37,841 nt of DNA from an uncultured Phocaeicola sp. (GTDB taxonomy: Bacteria; Bacteroidota; Bacteroidia; Bacteroidales; Bacteroidaceae), in NCBI GenBank assembly GCA_944322395.1, contig CALUPA010000021.1, positions 1-37,841 of the forward strand. Reading direction: 5' to 3'. Within the stretch, counting starts at the first letter, position 1, and each line of letters opens with the position of its first letter. The position numbers and the translations under genes are program-made. Shown in pieces: positions 1 through 8,240 of the stretch. A model generated the notes under the pieces. That model saw nothing but the letters and a program-made list of their open reading frames with translations. It was not told where the DNA came from and searched no databases.

Positions 1-162
1 TGTTTGCAGAAATGGTCTTGTAACTTAAAGTATCCACTCTTAAATCTTTTTTAAAATGTTAACTACTAAAAAACAATTTCCTCACACTCTATCCGTCCCG
101 GACAAAGAAGAATAAAGTGCTCAGAATCTTAATTTTATCTCTATTTGATAATAATCGGCTTG

Positions 163-193
163 CAAAGGTACAACTTTTCTTGAAACAGACAAA
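163..193 (-). promoter_or_regulatory. Bacteroidetes-type promoter for a gene beyond the left edge
   Basis: Read on the minus strand, a -7 element TACCTTTG (170-163) is preceded by TTTG (193-190) with a 19-nt spacer. This matches the Bacteroidetes consensus TTTG-N19-21-TANNTTTG. Transcription would start near 156 and run leftward out of the window. The remaining bases 1-155 would then be an untranslated leader of an unseen gene. No ORF or clear hairpin was seen there. Confidence 0.6.
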
Positions 194-235
194 GTTTTTC
201 TGTATTTTTCTGCTACAATCAATTGATACTATGCT

Positions 236-273
236 AAAAAGGCTACTATCGAAAAAATGACAGTAGCCTTTTT
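236..273 (-). terminator. Rho-independent terminator of the DUF4488-like gene
   Basis: GGCTACT-ATC and GACAGTAGCC form a stem of about 10 bp with one mismatch, flanked by A5 and T5. It lies 20 nt past the stop of the minus-strand gene that ends at 293. The flanking tracts are symmetrical, so it could also work on the plus strand. Confidence 0.8.
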
Positions 274-292
274 GCAGCGATAATATTTGATT

Positions 293-778
293 TTATCTAA
301 TAATATTTTCAGGATATTTGTCCGGTATAGTTACTTTTTTCCATGTTTCGTAGCACCAGGAATCTATCCTATTGCCGTTTATATCTTCCTTTAGGAAATA
401 TTTCACTACCATTACTCCATTGTCTTTCATCTCAAATTCCATTACATTTCTTTTCCCGTTCAATTGTGGTAAATGAAGATTCCTTTCTACAATTTCCGTA
501 TAAGATTTTTCAGAGTTAACTTCATAACTTCCTTCTCCTATGATAATTGCTCCATGTGGCATCATAACCATATTTGTAAAACGGCCATCATCAGAAAGAA
601 TTTTAAAAGAGTTGCTTGTTTTAAGCTCACCGGCAACATCTGGTGAATTTGAGCGGTAAAAACACATTTGCCATATACCATTGAGGCTTACAGGAACTTT
701 TTCAGCCTTTTGCGCCAATGCATTACCCGATGCTACCAGCAACGATAATGTAAGGAATAAGAAACTGCGCATTTTCAT
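293..778 (-). CDS. Small secreted protein, DUF4488-like
   Basis: A 161-residue protein with an N-terminal signal peptide: a charged start, a hydrophobic stretch around residues 5-20, and a likely cut near ALA-QKA at 21-23. No lipobox Cys is seen, so periplasmic export is expected. The mature part opens with LNGIWQMCF, followed by alternating beta-like segments and a WKKVTIPD tail. This resembles the small Bacteroides family DUF4488, which has a lipocalin-like or beta-barrel look. The family assignment is from memory of the motif and is not certain. No catalytic residues can be named and the function is unknown. It is monocistronic, with its own -7 box at 814-821 and a terminator at 236-273. 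Confidence 0.75.
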   Translation of the reverse strand: MKMRSFLFLTLSLLVASGNALAQKAEKVPVSLNGIWQMCFYRSNSPDVAGELKTSNSFKILSDDGRFTNMVMMPHGAIIIGEGSYEVNSEKSYTEIVERNLHLPQLNGKRNVMEFEMKDNGVMVVKYFLKEDINGNRIDSWCYETWKKVTIPDKYPENIIR

Positions 779-813
779 AACACTAAATATTTAAGTTTAT
801 TAATAGGTTTCTA

Positions 814-821
814 CAAATATA
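814..821 (-). promoter_or_regulatory. -7 promoter element of the DUF4488-like gene
   Basis: TATATTTG on the minus strand matches TANNTTTG and lies 36 nt before the start codon at 778. At the expected -33 position only a weak TATG (844-841) is seen, so this promoter is provisional. Confidence 0.45.
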
Positions 822-893
822 AGTAAAAATATAGATTAACCATAAATATTGAAGTGTTTTTTTCGGTGTCTTTATAATCTTGATATCCTATAA

Positions 894-931
894 AAAAAGC
901 TGTACGGATTATCGTATCCATACAGCTTTTT
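894..931 (-). terminator. Rho-independent terminator of asnS
   Basis: AAAAAGCTGTA-C-GGAT and ATCC-A-TACAGCTTTTT pair into a long stem with one internal mismatch and a 6-nt loop, flanked by A and T tracts. It begins 24 nt past the asnS stop at 955. Confidence 0.85.
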
Positions 932-954
932 AATATTTGTATTTTTATAATAAA

Positions 955-2361
955 TTAAAATTCAGCATTTCTTGGTGTACGTGGGAAAGGTATTACGTCA
1001 CGTATGTTCGACATACCTGTGACAAACAGCAATAATCGTTCGAATCCCAAACCAAATCCTGAATGAGGGCAGGTTCCATACTTACGGGTATCCAGGTACC
1101 ACCACATATCCTTCATAGGAATACCAAGTTCCTGAATACGTGTCAAGAGTTTGTCATAATCAGCTTCACGTTCAGAACCACCTATGATTTCACCAATCTT
1201 AGGGAACAATACGTCCATTGCACGTACAGTCTTTCCGTCTTCATTCTGTTTCATGTAGAAGGCCTTGATTTCCTTAGGATAGTCTGTCAAGATTACAGGC
1301 TTCTTGAAATGCTCTTCTACCAGATAACGTTCATGTTCAGATGCAAGATCGGCACCCCAGAATACAGGAAATTCGAATTTGTGTCCTTTTGCTACTGCAT
1401 CTTCCAGAATCTTAATACCTTCAGTATAAGGCAAACGAACGAAACTGTCTTTCAATACACCCTGTAAACGTTCTATCAAGCCCTTGTCGAACATGTCATT
1501 AAGGAACTTAACATCATCATAGCAGTTGTCCAAAGCCCATTGTACGCAATACTTGATGAATTCCTCAGCCAGATCCATGTTGTCGTAGATGTCATTGAAA
1601 GCCACTTCTGGTTCTATCATCCAGAATTCAGCAAGATGACGAGGAGTATTGGAATTTTCTGCACGGAAAGTTGGGCCGAAAGTATAAATTGCACCTAAAG
1701 AAGTTGCAGCCAATTCACCCTCCAACTGTCCTGATACTGTCAGGCTAGCCTGTTTTCCAAAGAAGTCATTGTCATAAACTATAGAACCGTTTTCGTCTTT
1801 CTTCAAATCATAAAGGTTCATAGTAGTGACCTGAAACATTTGTCCTGCTCCTTCACAGTCGGAAGCTGTTATAATAGGAGTGTGGAAATAGAAGAAGCCA
1901 CGGTCATGGAAAAATTTATGTATAGCAATAGCCATATTGTGACGAATGCGGAATACTGCACCAAAAGTGTTTGTACGTGGACGCAGATGAGCTATTTCGC
2001 GAAGGAACTCCATTGAGTGACCTTTTTTCTGTAGCGGATAAGTATTGTCGCATGTTCCCAACACTTCTATTTCACGGGCCTGAATTTCGGCAGTTTGTCC
2101 GGCACCTACAGATTCCACCAATTCACCGTTTACGCTTATACATGCACCTGTAGTAATCTGTTTAAGCATTTCTTCATCGAAGTTAGCCAAATCAACAACC
2201 ACCTGTACATTATTTATAGTAGAACCGTCATTTAAGGCGATAAAGTTTACTTGTTTGCTACCGCGGCGAGTACGTACCCAACCCTTAACATTGACCATGC
2301 TGCCGAATTCACGTAATTTCAGCACGTCAACAATCTTTGTTCTACGAATCATTTCCATCAT
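955..2361 (-). CDS. asnS: Asparaginyl-tRNA synthetase
   Basis: Cytoplasmic class IIb aminoacyl-tRNA synthetase that charges tRNA-Asn with asparagine using ATP. The protein has 468 residues, close to the family norm. The N-terminal OB-fold anticodon-binding domain (about 15-115) contains [19 protein letters not shown]. The catalytic domain shows class II motif 2 ([15 protein letters not shown]) and motif 3 ([15 protein letters not shown]) near the C-terminus. The reading starts MMEMIRR; Met1, Met2 or Met4 could each be the true start. The start codon lies 13 nt after the stop of the upstream pseudouridine synthase gene, so the two are probably co-transcribed with purB further upstream. A terminator follows at 894-931. 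Confidence 0.97.
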   Translation of the reverse strand: MMEMIRRTKIVDVLKLREFGSMVNVKGWVRTRRGSKQVNFIALNDGSTINNVQVVVDLANFDEEMLKQITTGACISVNGELVESVGAGQTAEIQAREIEVLGTCDNTYPLQKKGHSMEFLREIAHLRPRTNTFGAVFRIRHNMAIAIHKFFHDRGFFYFHTPIITASDCEGAGQMFQVTTMNLYDLKKDENGSIVYDNDFFGKQASLTVSGQLEGELAATSLGAIYTFGPTFRAENSNTPRHLAEFWMIEPEVAFNDIYDNMDLAEEFIKYCVQWALDNCYDDVKFLNDMFDKGLIERLQGVLKDSFVRLPYTEGIKILEDAVAKGHKFEFPVFWGADLASEHERYLVEEHFKKPVILTDYPKEIKAFYMKQNEDGKTVRAMDVLFPKIGEIIGGSEREADYDKLLTRIQELGIPMKDMWWYLDTRKYGTCPHSGFGLGFERLLLFVTGMSNIRDVIPFPRTPRNAEF

Positions 2362-2374
2362 TTACTAATTTAAA

Positions 2375-3658
2375 TTATTCAAAAGACCCCATACGGAGCA
2401 TATTCACTTCATTTTCTGTCAGGAATCTCCAATCTCCACGACGTAATCCTTTCTTGGTTAGTCCGGCAAAATAAACTCTGTCAAGTTTGATTACCTTATA
2501 GCCCAAATGTTCAAAAATACGACGTACGATACGGTTCTTTCCAGAGTGTATTTCTATGCCAACCTGTGATTTGTCTGTATCCGAAGCATAGCTGACTGCA
2601 TCAGCATGTATTTCTCCGTCTTCCAGTGTTATACCTTGTACTATTTGGTCAAGATCGGCTTTTGTGACATTCTTATCGCAATACACGTGATAGATTTTCT
2701 TTTTCAAATACTTAGGATGAGTAAGTTTTGAAGCCATTTCACCGTCATTGGTAAGTAAAAGAACACCTGTTGTATTGCGGTCTAGTCTTCCCACAGGATA
2801 GATACGTTCCTTGCATGCATTCTTTACAAAATCCATTACAGTCTTACGTTCCTGAGGGTCGTCTGAAGTTGTCACACAATCCTTTGGCTTGTTCAGCAAC
2901 AGATATACCTTTCTTTCGATGTTTACCGGTTGGTCGTGGAATTTAACTTCATCGTTACGATGCACTTTAGTACCAAGTTCTGTCACCACGACTCCGTTTA
3001 CAGAAACTACACCTGCTGTAATGAACTCATCAGCTTCACGGCGTGAGCATATTCCGGCATTAGCAAGATATTTGTTCAGTCTGATAGGTTCATTCGGGTC
3101 AGTTAGCATATCTTTATACTCAATCTGCTTCTTCATGCTATACTTAGCATTCGGATTATAGTCATTTGTACGCTGACGGAATCCCCCTTGACGATTATTA
3201 CCATATCCGCCACCTTGCTGGCGATATCCACCTTGCTGTCCCTGACGAGGACGGAACGAACGTTGTTCGTTTCCATCGTTGTTAAATCTAGGAGTAAACT
3301 GACGTTGCTGGCGTTCTCCTCCATTATTGTTAAAACGTGGCGAATTGTAAGAGCGTTCTCCGTTTTCATTGTTCCCGTATGGACGATTTCCATAAGGACG
3401 TTGTTGACGGCCATAATTATTATTGCCGTATCCACCACGCTGCTGGCGTTCACCACCATTGTTATTATTAAATCTAGGGTTGAATGAAGAACGGTTCTGA
3501 CGCTGTTCGCCACCATCAAAACCATTATTCGGACGGCGTCCGTAATTTCCACCCTCATAACGATTGTTTCTGTTGTAACCTTCTCTGTTGTTGTAAGATT
3601 TTCTACCATCGCGGCCAGACTGGTTTTCACCATTTTGTCTGAATTCTCTTTCTGTCAT
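2375..3658 (-). CDS. RsuA/RluB-family rRNA pseudouridine synthase with Asn/Gly/Arg-rich N-terminal extension
   Basis: Predicted to convert a specific uridine of ribosomal RNA to pseudouridine. Residues about 190-240 form an S4 RNA-binding domain (IRLNKYLANAGICSRREAD). The catalytic domain follows, with GRLDRNTTGVLLLTNDGE and catalytic Asp293. The last 240 residues match the length of ordinary RluB/RsuA enzymes. The first 170 residues are extra: low complexity, rich in N, G, R and Q, with repeated RFNNNGGERQQR-type units. Such a tail is likely disordered and RNA-binding, as in other Bacteroidetes members. The exact target (RluB versus RsuA or RluF type) cannot be told by eye, so no symbol is given. 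The gene sits between purB (76 nt upstream) and asnS (13 nt downstream). Confidence 0.92.
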   Translation of the reverse strand: MTEREFRQNGENQSGRDGRKSYNNREGYNRNNRYEGGNYGRRPNNGFDGGEQRQNRSSFNPRFNNNNGGERQQRGGYGNNNYGRQQRPYGNRPYGNNENGERSYNSPRFNNNGGERQQRQFTPRFNNDGNEQRSFRPRQGQQGGYRQQGGGYGNNRQGGFRQRTNDYNPNAKYSMKKQIEYKDMLTDPNEPIRLNKYLANAGICSRREADEFITAGVVSVNGVVVTELGTKVHRNDEVKFHDQPVNIERKVYLLLNKPKDCVTTSDDPQERKTVMDFVKNACKERIYPVGRLDRNTTGVLLLTNDGEMASKLTHPKYLKKKIYHVYCDKNVTKADLDQIVQGITLEDGEIHADAVSYASDTDKSQVGIEIHSGKNRIVRRIFEHLGYKVIKLDRVYFAGLTKKGLRRGDWRFLTENEVNMLRMGSFE

Positions 3659-3734
3659 AATAATACAATAAAATCAAAAAATTAATACTCTTACCCTCTC
3701 GGGCTATAATGTCACTATATAAATGTAATTTTAA

Positions 3735-5084
3735 TTAAATACCTGTATAGTTGTGTGGAGTGATAGCGCGAAGTTCCTTCTTGATATCCTCGCTTACTTC
3801 CAATGTTTCAATAAAGTCTTTTATAGAAGCCTCATTGATAGCCTGGTTAGTACGTGTCAAAGCTTTAAGGGCTTCATATGGATTAGGATAAGCTTCGCGG
3901 CGGAGAATAGTTTGGATAGCTTCTGCCACTACACTCCAGCAGTTATCCAAGTCCTCATAAATTTTATGCTCGTTAAGCAAAAGTTTACCAAGTCCCTTAA
4001 GCGAACTCTGAATAGCGATAATGGTATGGCCGAAAGGAACACCAATGTTACGCAATACTGTAGAGTCAGTCAGGTCGCGCTGCAGTCTTGATACAGGAAG
4101 TTTTGAGGAAAGATGCTCAAAAATAGCATTGGCCATACCTAAGTTGCCCTCAGCATTTTCAAAGTCTATAGGATTGACTTTATGAGGCATTGCACTTGAG
4201 CCAACTTCGCCAGCTTTGATTTTCTGCTTAAAGTACTCCATAGATATATACTGCCAGAAATCGCGGTTCATATCAATCATGATTGTATTGATACGTTTCA
4301 TGGCATCGAATATTGCTCCCAAATTATCATAGTTGGAAATCTGGGTAGTATATTCCTCACGTTCAAGTCCTAATTTCTCAGATACGAATTTATTACCAAA
4401 TGTTCTCCAGTCGAATTCGGGATATGCCACATGGTGTGCATTATAGTTACCTGTAGCTCCACCGAACTTTGCTGTAATGGCACACGACTTCAAGATATCA
4501 AGCTGTCTGCGCAATCTGTACAAAAACACCATAATTTCCTTGCCAAGTCTTGTTGGCGAAGCCGGCTGTCCGTGAGTTTTTGCCAGCATTGGAATATCTT
4601 TCCATTCTTCTGCATAAGAAGCTAGCTGGTCGATAAGTTTCTGTATCTGTGGATAATATTCTTTTTCCAAAGCCTCTTTTATAGACAAAGGCACGGAAGT
4701 ATTGTTGATATCCTGCGAAGTCAGTCCAAAATGGATAAACTCCTTGTACTTTTCCAGTCCGCCAAGCTTGTCGAATTGTTCCTTGATGAAATATTCTACA
4801 GCCTTCACGTCATGGTTAGTAACGCTTTCTATTTCTTTAATGCGCTGAGCATCAGCTTCTGAAAAGTTACGGTAAATATTGCGCAAAGATTCAAAACGTG
4901 AATTGTCAAAACATTTCAGCTGAGGCAGAGGAAGTTCGCACAAAGTAATAAAATACTCTATTTCCACCTGCACACGATACTTAATCAGTGCGTACTCAGA
5001 AAAATATTCGGCCAAAGCTCCCGCTTTGGTTCTATATCTGCCGTCAATAGGAGAAACAGCAGTGAGTAAGTCAAGCTCCAACAT
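3735..5084 (-). CDS. purB: Adenylosuccinate lyase
   Basis: Cytoplasmic purine enzyme of the fumarase/aspartase superfamily. It cleaves SAICAR to AICAR and adenylosuccinate to AMP, releasing fumarate. The protein has 449 residues. Visible signatures are SPIDGRYRTK near the N-terminus, LTSQDINNT (121-129), KTHGQPASPT with the probable catalytic His171, and the superfamily signature loop GSSAMPHKVNP (295-305) with catalytic Ser297. The start gives MLELDLLTAVSP, typical of Bacteroidetes PurB. It is the first gene of a likely purB / pseudouridine synthase / asnS unit, with a promoter element at 5126-5133. Confidence 0.97.
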   Translation of the reverse strand: MLELDLLTAVSPIDGRYRTKAGALAEYFSEYALIKYRVQVEIEYFITLCELPLPQLKCFDNSRFESLRNIYRNFSEADAQRIKEIESVTNHDVKAVEYFIKEQFDKLGGLEKYKEFIHFGLTSQDINNTSVPLSIKEALEKEYYPQIQKLIDQLASYAEEWKDIPMLAKTHGQPASPTRLGKEIMVFLYRLRRQLDILKSCAITAKFGGATGNYNAHHVAYPEFDWRTFGNKFVSEKLGLEREEYTTQISNYDNLGAIFDAMKRINTIMIDMNRDFWQYISMEYFKQKIKAGEVGSSAMPHKVNPIDFENAEGNLGMANAIFEHLSSKLPVSRLQRDLTDSTVLRNIGVPFGHTIIAIQSSLKGLGKLLLNEHKIYEDLDNCWSVVAEAIQTILRREAYPNPYEALKALTRTNQAINEASIKDFIETLEVSEDIKKELRAITPHNYTGI

Positions 5085-5125
5085 TGTTTTTCAGTTTTTC
5101 TAAATTAATGATCATTAAAACTTTG

Positions 5126-5133
5126 CAAAAGTA
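5126..5133 (-). promoter_or_regulatory. -7 promoter element of purB
   Basis: TACTTTTG on the minus strand matches TANNTTTG and lies 41 nt upstream of the purB start. No good TTTG is visible at the -33 position. Confidence 0.5.
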
Positions 5134-5242
5134 ATTCTTTTTCCCGACTTAACCGTCCTAATAATGAAAAGTTTAGTAATTATTACATAAATATTTCGAT
5201 TAGGAATAAACATGTAAAGGAGGACAGATGTTTTGTAATGAT

Positions 5243-5281
5243 AAAAAACGGATTGCCGATAATAGGGCAATCCGTTTTTTT
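5243..5281 (-). terminator. Strong Rho-independent terminator after the choloylglycine hydrolase-like gene
   Basis: CGGATTGCC and GGCAATCCG pair perfectly around an 8-nt loop, with A6 before and T7 after. The flanking A/T tracts extend the stem to 15 bp. It is the fourth hairpin in a row downstream of the gene ending at 5394 and insulates it from purB. Confidence 0.85.
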
Positions 5282-5322
5282 GCGTATATCTTAGTCTGAT
5301 TTGTATCCTTAGATGTTTTTTG

Positions 5323-5389
5323 AAAACGACAGGACGTTTTGACTAAAACGACAGGTCATTTTAGATGAAACGACAGGTCGTTTTTTTTT
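5323..5389. repeat. Three tandem 22-bp palindromic units at the 3' end of the amidase gene
   Basis: Units begin at 5323, 5345 and 5367, an exact 22-bp period. Each reads (A/G)AAACG-ACAGG(A/T)-C(G/A)TTTT plus a 4-nt spacer. Each unit can form a small hairpin with a T tail; the third is the best, with an AAACGAC/GTCGTTT stem and T9. They start 4 nt past the stop codon of the minus-strand gene ending at 5394. A two-unit copy of the same pattern with a different core is found at 30341-30381. Confidence 0.8.
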
Positions 5390-5393
5390 GTGT

Positions 5394-6476
5394 TTATTTT
5401 ACCTTGATATTAAACACTGGTTGCTCCTTCTGTGTATCCATAGGCACAGCGCGATATTTCACTTTACTGAAGTCGATATCCTTAAGGTCGATGCTTCTTA
5501 TGGCACTGTTGTACATTGTGCGGAAATATATTTTCAGGTTATTCATGTCTGTGGCTGATGTCCATTGTGTTGCACTCGGAATATTAACAGGGACTTGTCC
5601 GCGTGCGAATTCTATTCCTACAGGAATATCGAAGTTGTTTAATATCTGAAAACTTTGAAGTACTGTTTCCTCCGAACTGTTCTGTACTGGTGCTGTAGCC
5701 TGATAGAAGGCAGCCCTGACAAATCTTGACGGTGGAGTTACATCACCCGGTATTCCAAGGAATCCACTTCCTGCACCGAACTGTGAAAGTTCTGTATTTC
5801 CAAGCTTTTGTGATGGAGCCGAGCCAGGGAAAAGATTTACATAATTGTTAAGATTCGTCATTTGCCATTTAAAGTCGGGCGAATTAGTAAGAACACCAAG
5901 TTCGTTCTCATAGAATACGGCTTTGCCATCTATTATTTCCAACACAATCTGTCTTCCGCTTGTATCTGCAAATCTCCAGTGTACGGTTGAAGCTCTTGGA
6001 TCAATAGCTATTACATGAACCTTATTTATTGCTTCCTTTACTTCATCCACATTCTGGCATTCGCCCAGAATCCACGAAACCAGTTGCAAATCGGCAATGC
6101 TTTGTTCTTTATTTGCTGCATTATATTCTTCGTATTTACCGTATTTAGGGAAATAGAAGAGTCCTGCAGACAACCCTTTCTCGTTAAGCCCTTCGGCTAT
6201 GAATTCTTTTTGTTCCACGGCCAGTCCTACGTATCCGTATTTTGATGTAAATTTCATTCCCTCTACACCTCCGGGAGTATATGATTGTGCTGTATATCCT
6301 CGAGGAACTATAACATACTGGCTGTTTAGGTCACTTCCTCCCCATTCGATAGTCCTTGCCAGAATTTTAGTACTGTCTTTGGCTGTTAGTGTAATGCCTG
6401 TGCAGGCGTTCGATGTGTTTGTACCTATTGCTGCCATTGTAGCTGCAATGCACATTGTAAGAATCTGTTTTTTCAT
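5394..6476 (-). CDS. Secreted choloylglycine hydrolase-family (Ntn) linear amide hydrolase
   Basis: N-terminal-nucleophile hydrolase of the penicillin V acylase / conjugated bile acid hydrolase family, which cleaves linear amide bonds. The protein has 360 residues. Its signal peptide ends at NA-C, so cleavage exposes Cys25 as the catalytic N-terminal cysteine, as in other Gram-negative members. Arg41 of ARTIEW fits the conserved active-site Arg. The position usually held by Asp in bile salt hydrolases (R-x-x-D) is Glu44. LTNSPDFKWQ supplies the conserved Asn and SRFVRAAF a conserved Arg. It would act in the periplasm or outside the cell. Substrate cannot be read from the sequence; penicillin V, bile salts or N-acyl signals are all possible. 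It is transcribed alone, from a promoter at 6546-6577. Confidence 0.88.
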   Translation of the reverse strand: MKKQILTMCIAATMAAIGTNTSNACTGITLTAKDSTKILARTIEWGGSDLNSQYVIVPRGYTAQSYTPGGVEGMKFTSKYGYVGLAVEQKEFIAEGLNEKGLSAGLFYFPKYGKYEEYNAANKEQSIADLQLVSWILGECQNVDEVKEAINKVHVIAIDPRASTVHWRFADTSGRQIVLEIIDGKAVFYENELGVLTNSPDFKWQMTNLNNYVNLFPGSAPSQKLGNTELSQFGAGSGFLGIPGDVTPPSRFVRAAFYQATAPVQNSSEETVLQSFQILNNFDIPVGIEFARGQVPVNIPSATQWTSATDMNNLKIYFRTMYNSAIRSIDLKDIDFSKVKYRAVPMDTQKEQPVFNIKVK

Positions 6477-6545
6477 AAACTAAGAATATCTTTGTCCTTT
6501 TAATTCAAAAAACAACATAAGTTATACTTTTGTTGTTTATATCCT

Positions 6546-6577
6546 CAAAATTAAAGACTTTGTTGATAAAAATCAAG
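6546..6577 (-). promoter_or_regulatory. Promoter of the choloylglycine hydrolase-like gene
   Basis: On the minus strand, CTTG (6577-6574) is followed after 20 nt by TAATTTTG (6553-6546), a good fit to the Bacteroidetes consensus with one mismatch in the -33 box. The start codon is about 70 nt downstream. Confidence 0.55.
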
Positions 6578-6599
6578 TATTGATGATGAAAAAACAGTT

Positions 6600-7883
6600 T
6601 TAGTCCAGCATTTTCCCTTTTCTCTTTTTCCAGAATATTATATGTTTCGGACTTCCTACTACTTGTGAAGTGTAAATACCTGTGTGTCCTGAAAACATAT
6701 ATGCAGTTACACAAGCTATTCCTATATATACAGCGCAGTCGGCTCCGAATAATTCTATACCCATAAGTGTGCATGCAATAGGTGTGTTTGTAGCTCCTGC
6801 AAAAACAGCAACAAATCCAAGTCCGGCAAGTATGGAAACGTGTAGCGGCAGTACGGCTGAGAGTGCACTACCCAATGTCGCGCCGACGAAGAAAAGGGGA
6901 GTAACCTCTCCACCTTTGAAACCAACACCTATAGTGAAAGTGGTAAGAAGTATCTTTAGCAGGAAATCGTACCACATTTGTACCTCGCTAAATGATGCGA
7001 CAATAGTTGGAACTCCCAAACCAATATACTTGGTGGTTCCCAACAGATAAACACTCAGTGCAATGAATATACCGCCTACAAAAGGACGCAGTGGGGGATA
7101 GGCTATGTATTTTTTTGCAAGACCTCCCCAGATTTCTATAAAGCGAGAGAATGTCATTGCTGCAAGGCCGAAAATGATACTTGCCGCCAGAACCAGCAAT
7201 AAAGTCTGTATGTTAATGTCAGGTATGCTTGTGATGCTATAGTGAGTATGGGCAATTCCCCATGCATGGCATGTAAGGTTGGCGAAAAATGAAGATAGGA
7301 ATACTGGCAATATGGCGTCAAATCGCAATCTTCCCACTATTATGACTTCTAGTGCAAAGACTGCTCCTGCAAGTGGTGTGCCGAATATAGAAGCGAATCC
7401 GGCTCCAATACCTATCTGAATCATAATCTTTCTGTCATAAGAATGCATTTTAAATATGCGCGACATGAAATCGGCTATTGCACCTCCCATCTGTACTCCT
7501 GTGCCTTCGCGTCCGGCTGAGCCTCCGAAAAGATGAGTAAGCACAGTACCTATATAAACCAGCGGAGCCATCTTGAAAGGTATTATGTTGCGCGAAGAGC
7601 GTATTTCCTCTATGAGAAAGTTATTCCCTCTGGCAGCAGTACCTGCAAGATAGTGATACATGAGCCCTATAATGAGACCTCCAAGAGGAAGAAGTGCAAT
7701 TATCCATAAGTTGTTTTCACGATAGTTGGTAGCCCAGTTCAGCGATGCCAATAGTAATGCCGATGCTGAACCTATTAATGCGCCGGCTACTGCTCCAATT
7801 ATGGTCCATTTCAGTAAATACCATAATATGGGTAGTTGCTCGGCTTTTGTTCCTAATTTTGTGATGTTCTTGTCAAGTCTCAT
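6600..7883 (-). CDS. ClC-family channel/antiporter, probable fluoride exporter (CLC-F type)
   Basis: Inner-membrane protein of 427 residues with about ten hydrophobic segments. ClC landmarks are GSAGREGTGVQMGG (121-134), with the gating glutamate Glu126, and GFKGGEVTPLFFVGATLG (321-338). Chloride-type ClCs carry GSGIP in the first selectivity loop; here the corresponding stretch reads ARGNNFLIEEI (84-94). GNN at this place, together with GREGT and FAGATNTPIA (361-370), is as I recall characteristic of CLC-F fluoride/proton antiporters. The likely job is export of toxic fluoride, but transport of other anions is not excluded. No fluoride riboswitch could be recognised upstream. The start MRLDKNITK gives a short cytoplasmic N-terminus. 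It is preceded by the tRNA-Phe gene and its terminator. Confidence 0.87.
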   Translation of the reverse strand: MRLDKNITKLGTKAEQLPILWYLLKWTIIGAVAGALIGSASALLLASLNWATNYRENNLWIIALLPLGGLIIGLMYHYLAGTAARGNNFLIEEIRSSRNIIPFKMAPLVYIGTVLTHLFGGSAGREGTGVQMGGAIADFMSRIFKMHSYDRKIMIQIGIGAGFASIFGTPLAGAVFALEVIIVGRLRFDAILPVFLSSFFANLTCHAWGIAHTHYSITSIPDINIQTLLLVLAASIIFGLAAMTFSRFIEIWGGLAKKYIAYPPLRPFVGGIFIALSVYLLGTTKYIGLGVPTIVASFSEVQMWYDFLLKILLTTFTIGVGFKGGEVTPLFFVGATLGSALSAVLPLHVSILAGLGFVAVFAGATNTPIACTLMGIELFGADCAVYIGIACVTAYMFSGHTGIYTSQVVGSPKHIIFWKKRKGKMLD

Positions 7884-7983
7884 TTTATTTAATTGTCTTT
7901 GTCGTTTTTTTTAATGATGTTACATAATCAGCTTTTTCTTAGCTGAGTGCTTAGTTTTATTTTTATCAGTGTTGGTATATAAC

Positions 7984-8020
7984 AAAAAAATCCCGATTCC
8001 TTTGAGAAATCGGGATTTTA
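7984..8020 (-). terminator. Terminator of tRNA-Phe
   Basis: AAAATCCCGATT and AATCGGGATTTT pair perfectly (12 bp) around a loop of about 9 nt. It lies 23 nt beyond the 3' end of the tRNA on the minus strand and ends its transcript before the ClC gene. Confidence 0.85.
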
Positions 8021-8042
8021 CTGTCATTTGTTTTTCTTTAAG

Positions 8043-8115
8043 TGGTGCCACCAGGAATCGAACCGGGGACACAAGGATTTTCAGTCCTTTGCTCTACCAA
8101 CTGAGCTATGGCACC
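8043..8115 (-). tRNA. tRNA-Phe (anticodon GAA)
   Basis: On the minus strand the 73-nt sequence folds into a standard cloverleaf. The acceptor stem GGTGCCA/TGGCACC, the D arm AGCTCAGTTGGTAGAGC, the anticodon loop CTGAAAA with GAA, and the T arm with GGTTCGATTCC are all present. The discriminator base is A. CCA is not encoded, as expected in this phylum. It has its own promoter and terminator. Confidence 0.97.
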
Positions 8116-8135
8116 GTTGTTTTTCAAATGCGATG

Positions 8136-8167
8136 CAAAGATATGGCTTTATTTTTTAATATCCAAA
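8136..8167 (-). promoter_or_regulatory. Promoter of tRNA-Phe
   Basis: On the minus strand, TTTG (8167-8164), a 20-nt spacer and TATCTTTG (8143-8136) form a full match to the Bacteroidetes consensus. It lies 20 nt before the 5' end of the tRNA. Confidence 0.75.
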
Positions 8168-8240
8168 TTATTTATGGAAAAAATCAAGAAAAATATGATT
8201 TTGATGTGATTTTAATACAAAAATATCGAAGAGTGTGGAT

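Noticed and set aside
1063-1467. Antisense open frame of 134 codons within asnS
   Set aside because: Shadow of a strongly conserved gene; no signal, motif or promoter supports it.
3133-3633. Long open frames (up to 166 codons) in other frames over the pseudouridine synthase N-terminus
   Set aside because: They arise from the repetitive Asn/Arg/Gly codons of the real gene; the products are low-complexity and have no start context or family match.
7884-7960. Possible fluoride riboswitch before the ClC gene
   Set aside because: A stretch GCTGATTATG resembles part of the motif, but the conserved 5' half and the pseudoknot partners are missing.
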